This document shows positions 14,233-14,634 of a DNA stretch of 14,634 nucleotides, one piece after another. Below the pieces are notes generated by a model. The model was not told where the DNA came from and did no database searches. It saw nothing but the letters and a program-made list of their open reading frames with translations. The position numbers were made by a program, and so were the translations under genes. The stretch is from Candidatus Aminicenantota bacterium (GTDB lineage: Bacteria > Acidobacteriota > Aminicenantia > Aminicenantales > UBA8522), in assembly GCA_003524335.1 (NCBI GenBank), contig DQHV01000290.1, positions 1 to 14,634 of the forward strand, given 5' to 3'. How positions within the stretch are numbered: position 1 is the first letter of the stretch; the number at the start of each line of letters is the position of its first letter.

Positions 14233-14634
14233 CTACTTGCTCATGATCTCGGCGACCGGGATCAAGGCGGGAACGTTGGCACAGACGATTTTGATGACGG
14301 CCATGAGCGGCACAGCCAGGATCATCCCCGGGATCCCCCAGAGCCATCCCCAGAAGAACAGAGAGAAGAGGACGACAAGCGGGCTCAGCCCGAGCCCCTG
14401 TCCCATCAACTTGGGTTCCAGGATGCTGGAAATGATAACGTCCAGACCGACCAGGACAACGAGTATCCAGAGAGCGGGAAATAGGCTGCCGAATTGGAAG
14501 GCCGCGATGATCGAGGCCAGGCCCATGCTGGCGATCGAGCCCAGGCTCGGGATGAAGTTCAAGAGGAAGGTCAGGAACCCGAAGAGGACGGCGAAATCCA
14601 CCCCGAAGGCCAGCAGGACGACCATGGTCACCGT
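14233..14634 (-). CDS. AI-2E family transporter (PerM-like), C-terminal part (partial)
   Basis: This minus-strand frame enters at the window end and stops at TAG (plus strand CTA, 14233-14235), giving about 133 residues of the C-terminal part. It is almost wholly hydrophobic, with three to four membrane helices. It contains family blocks: FLTFLLNFIPSLGSIAS, ISSILEPKLMGQGLGLSPLV, FFWGWLWGIPGMILAVPL and a final VIKIVCANV helix. These match the C-terminal half of the PerM/TqsA (AI-2E transporter, formerly UPF0118) family. Members export or exchange different small solutes, so the substrate is unknown and autoinducer transport should not be assumed. The missing N-terminal half lies beyond the window. 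It converges on the cysteine-rich gene with only 9 bp between the stops. Confidence 0.93.
   Translation of the reverse strand, partial: TVTMVVLLAFGVDFAVLFGFLTFLLNFIPSLGSIASMGLASIIAAFQFGSLFPALWILVVLVGLDVIISSILEPKLMGQGLGLSPLVVLFSLFFWGWLWGIPGMILAVPLMAVIKIVCANVPALIPVAEIMSK

Overview
The window is bacterial chromosomal DNA, moderately GC-rich and densely coded. Most genes are housekeeping genes in short, often overlapping operons. The apolipoprotein N-acyltransferase, SPOR protein and NfeD/slipin pair point to a diderm (Gram-negative-type) bacterium. The PilZ-rich start, the cysteine-rich conserved hypothetical and the gene order resemble Acidobacteriota, Aminicenantota or deltaproteobacterial-type genomes. 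That placement is an impression from gene content, not a computed one.

Layout. Positions 1-819 hold the 3' end of one PilZ-like gene and a complete second one. A strong sigma70-type promoter (964-992) then drives a NarL/LuxR-type regulator whose receiver domain has lost its phosphorylation residues, a third PilZ protein with intact c-di-GMP motifs, and coaE. On the minus strand, convergent with coaE and overlapping it tail to tail, lie an uncharacterised conserved protein that resembles deoxyhypusine synthase and, upstream of it, an HU/IHF-type DNA-binding protein. Back-to-back promoters near 4096-4166 separate this pair from a plus-strand envelope/translation run: NfeD-type membrane protease, slipin (SPFH), SPOR-domain protein, lnt, and prfB with its programmed +1 frameshift.

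After a roughly 230 bp spacer with a possible promoter come a doubtful small ORF and then ribF, pyrR, pyrC and rnc, a close-packed run with 4-17 bp overlaps at pyrR/pyrC/rnc. A cysteine-rich conserved hypothetical follows. The window closes with the 3' part of a convergent AI-2E-family permease gene.

No CRISPR array, insertion sequence, tRNA, rRNA or prophage is visible. I see no wholly new multi-gene system. The best leads are the phosphorylation-blind regulator set among PilZ genes of graded motif decay, the nearly leaderless nfeD mRNA, the deoxyhypusine-synthase-like orphan next to an HU that lacks its intercalating proline, the cysteine-rich protein, and a possible decayed small gene in front of ribF.
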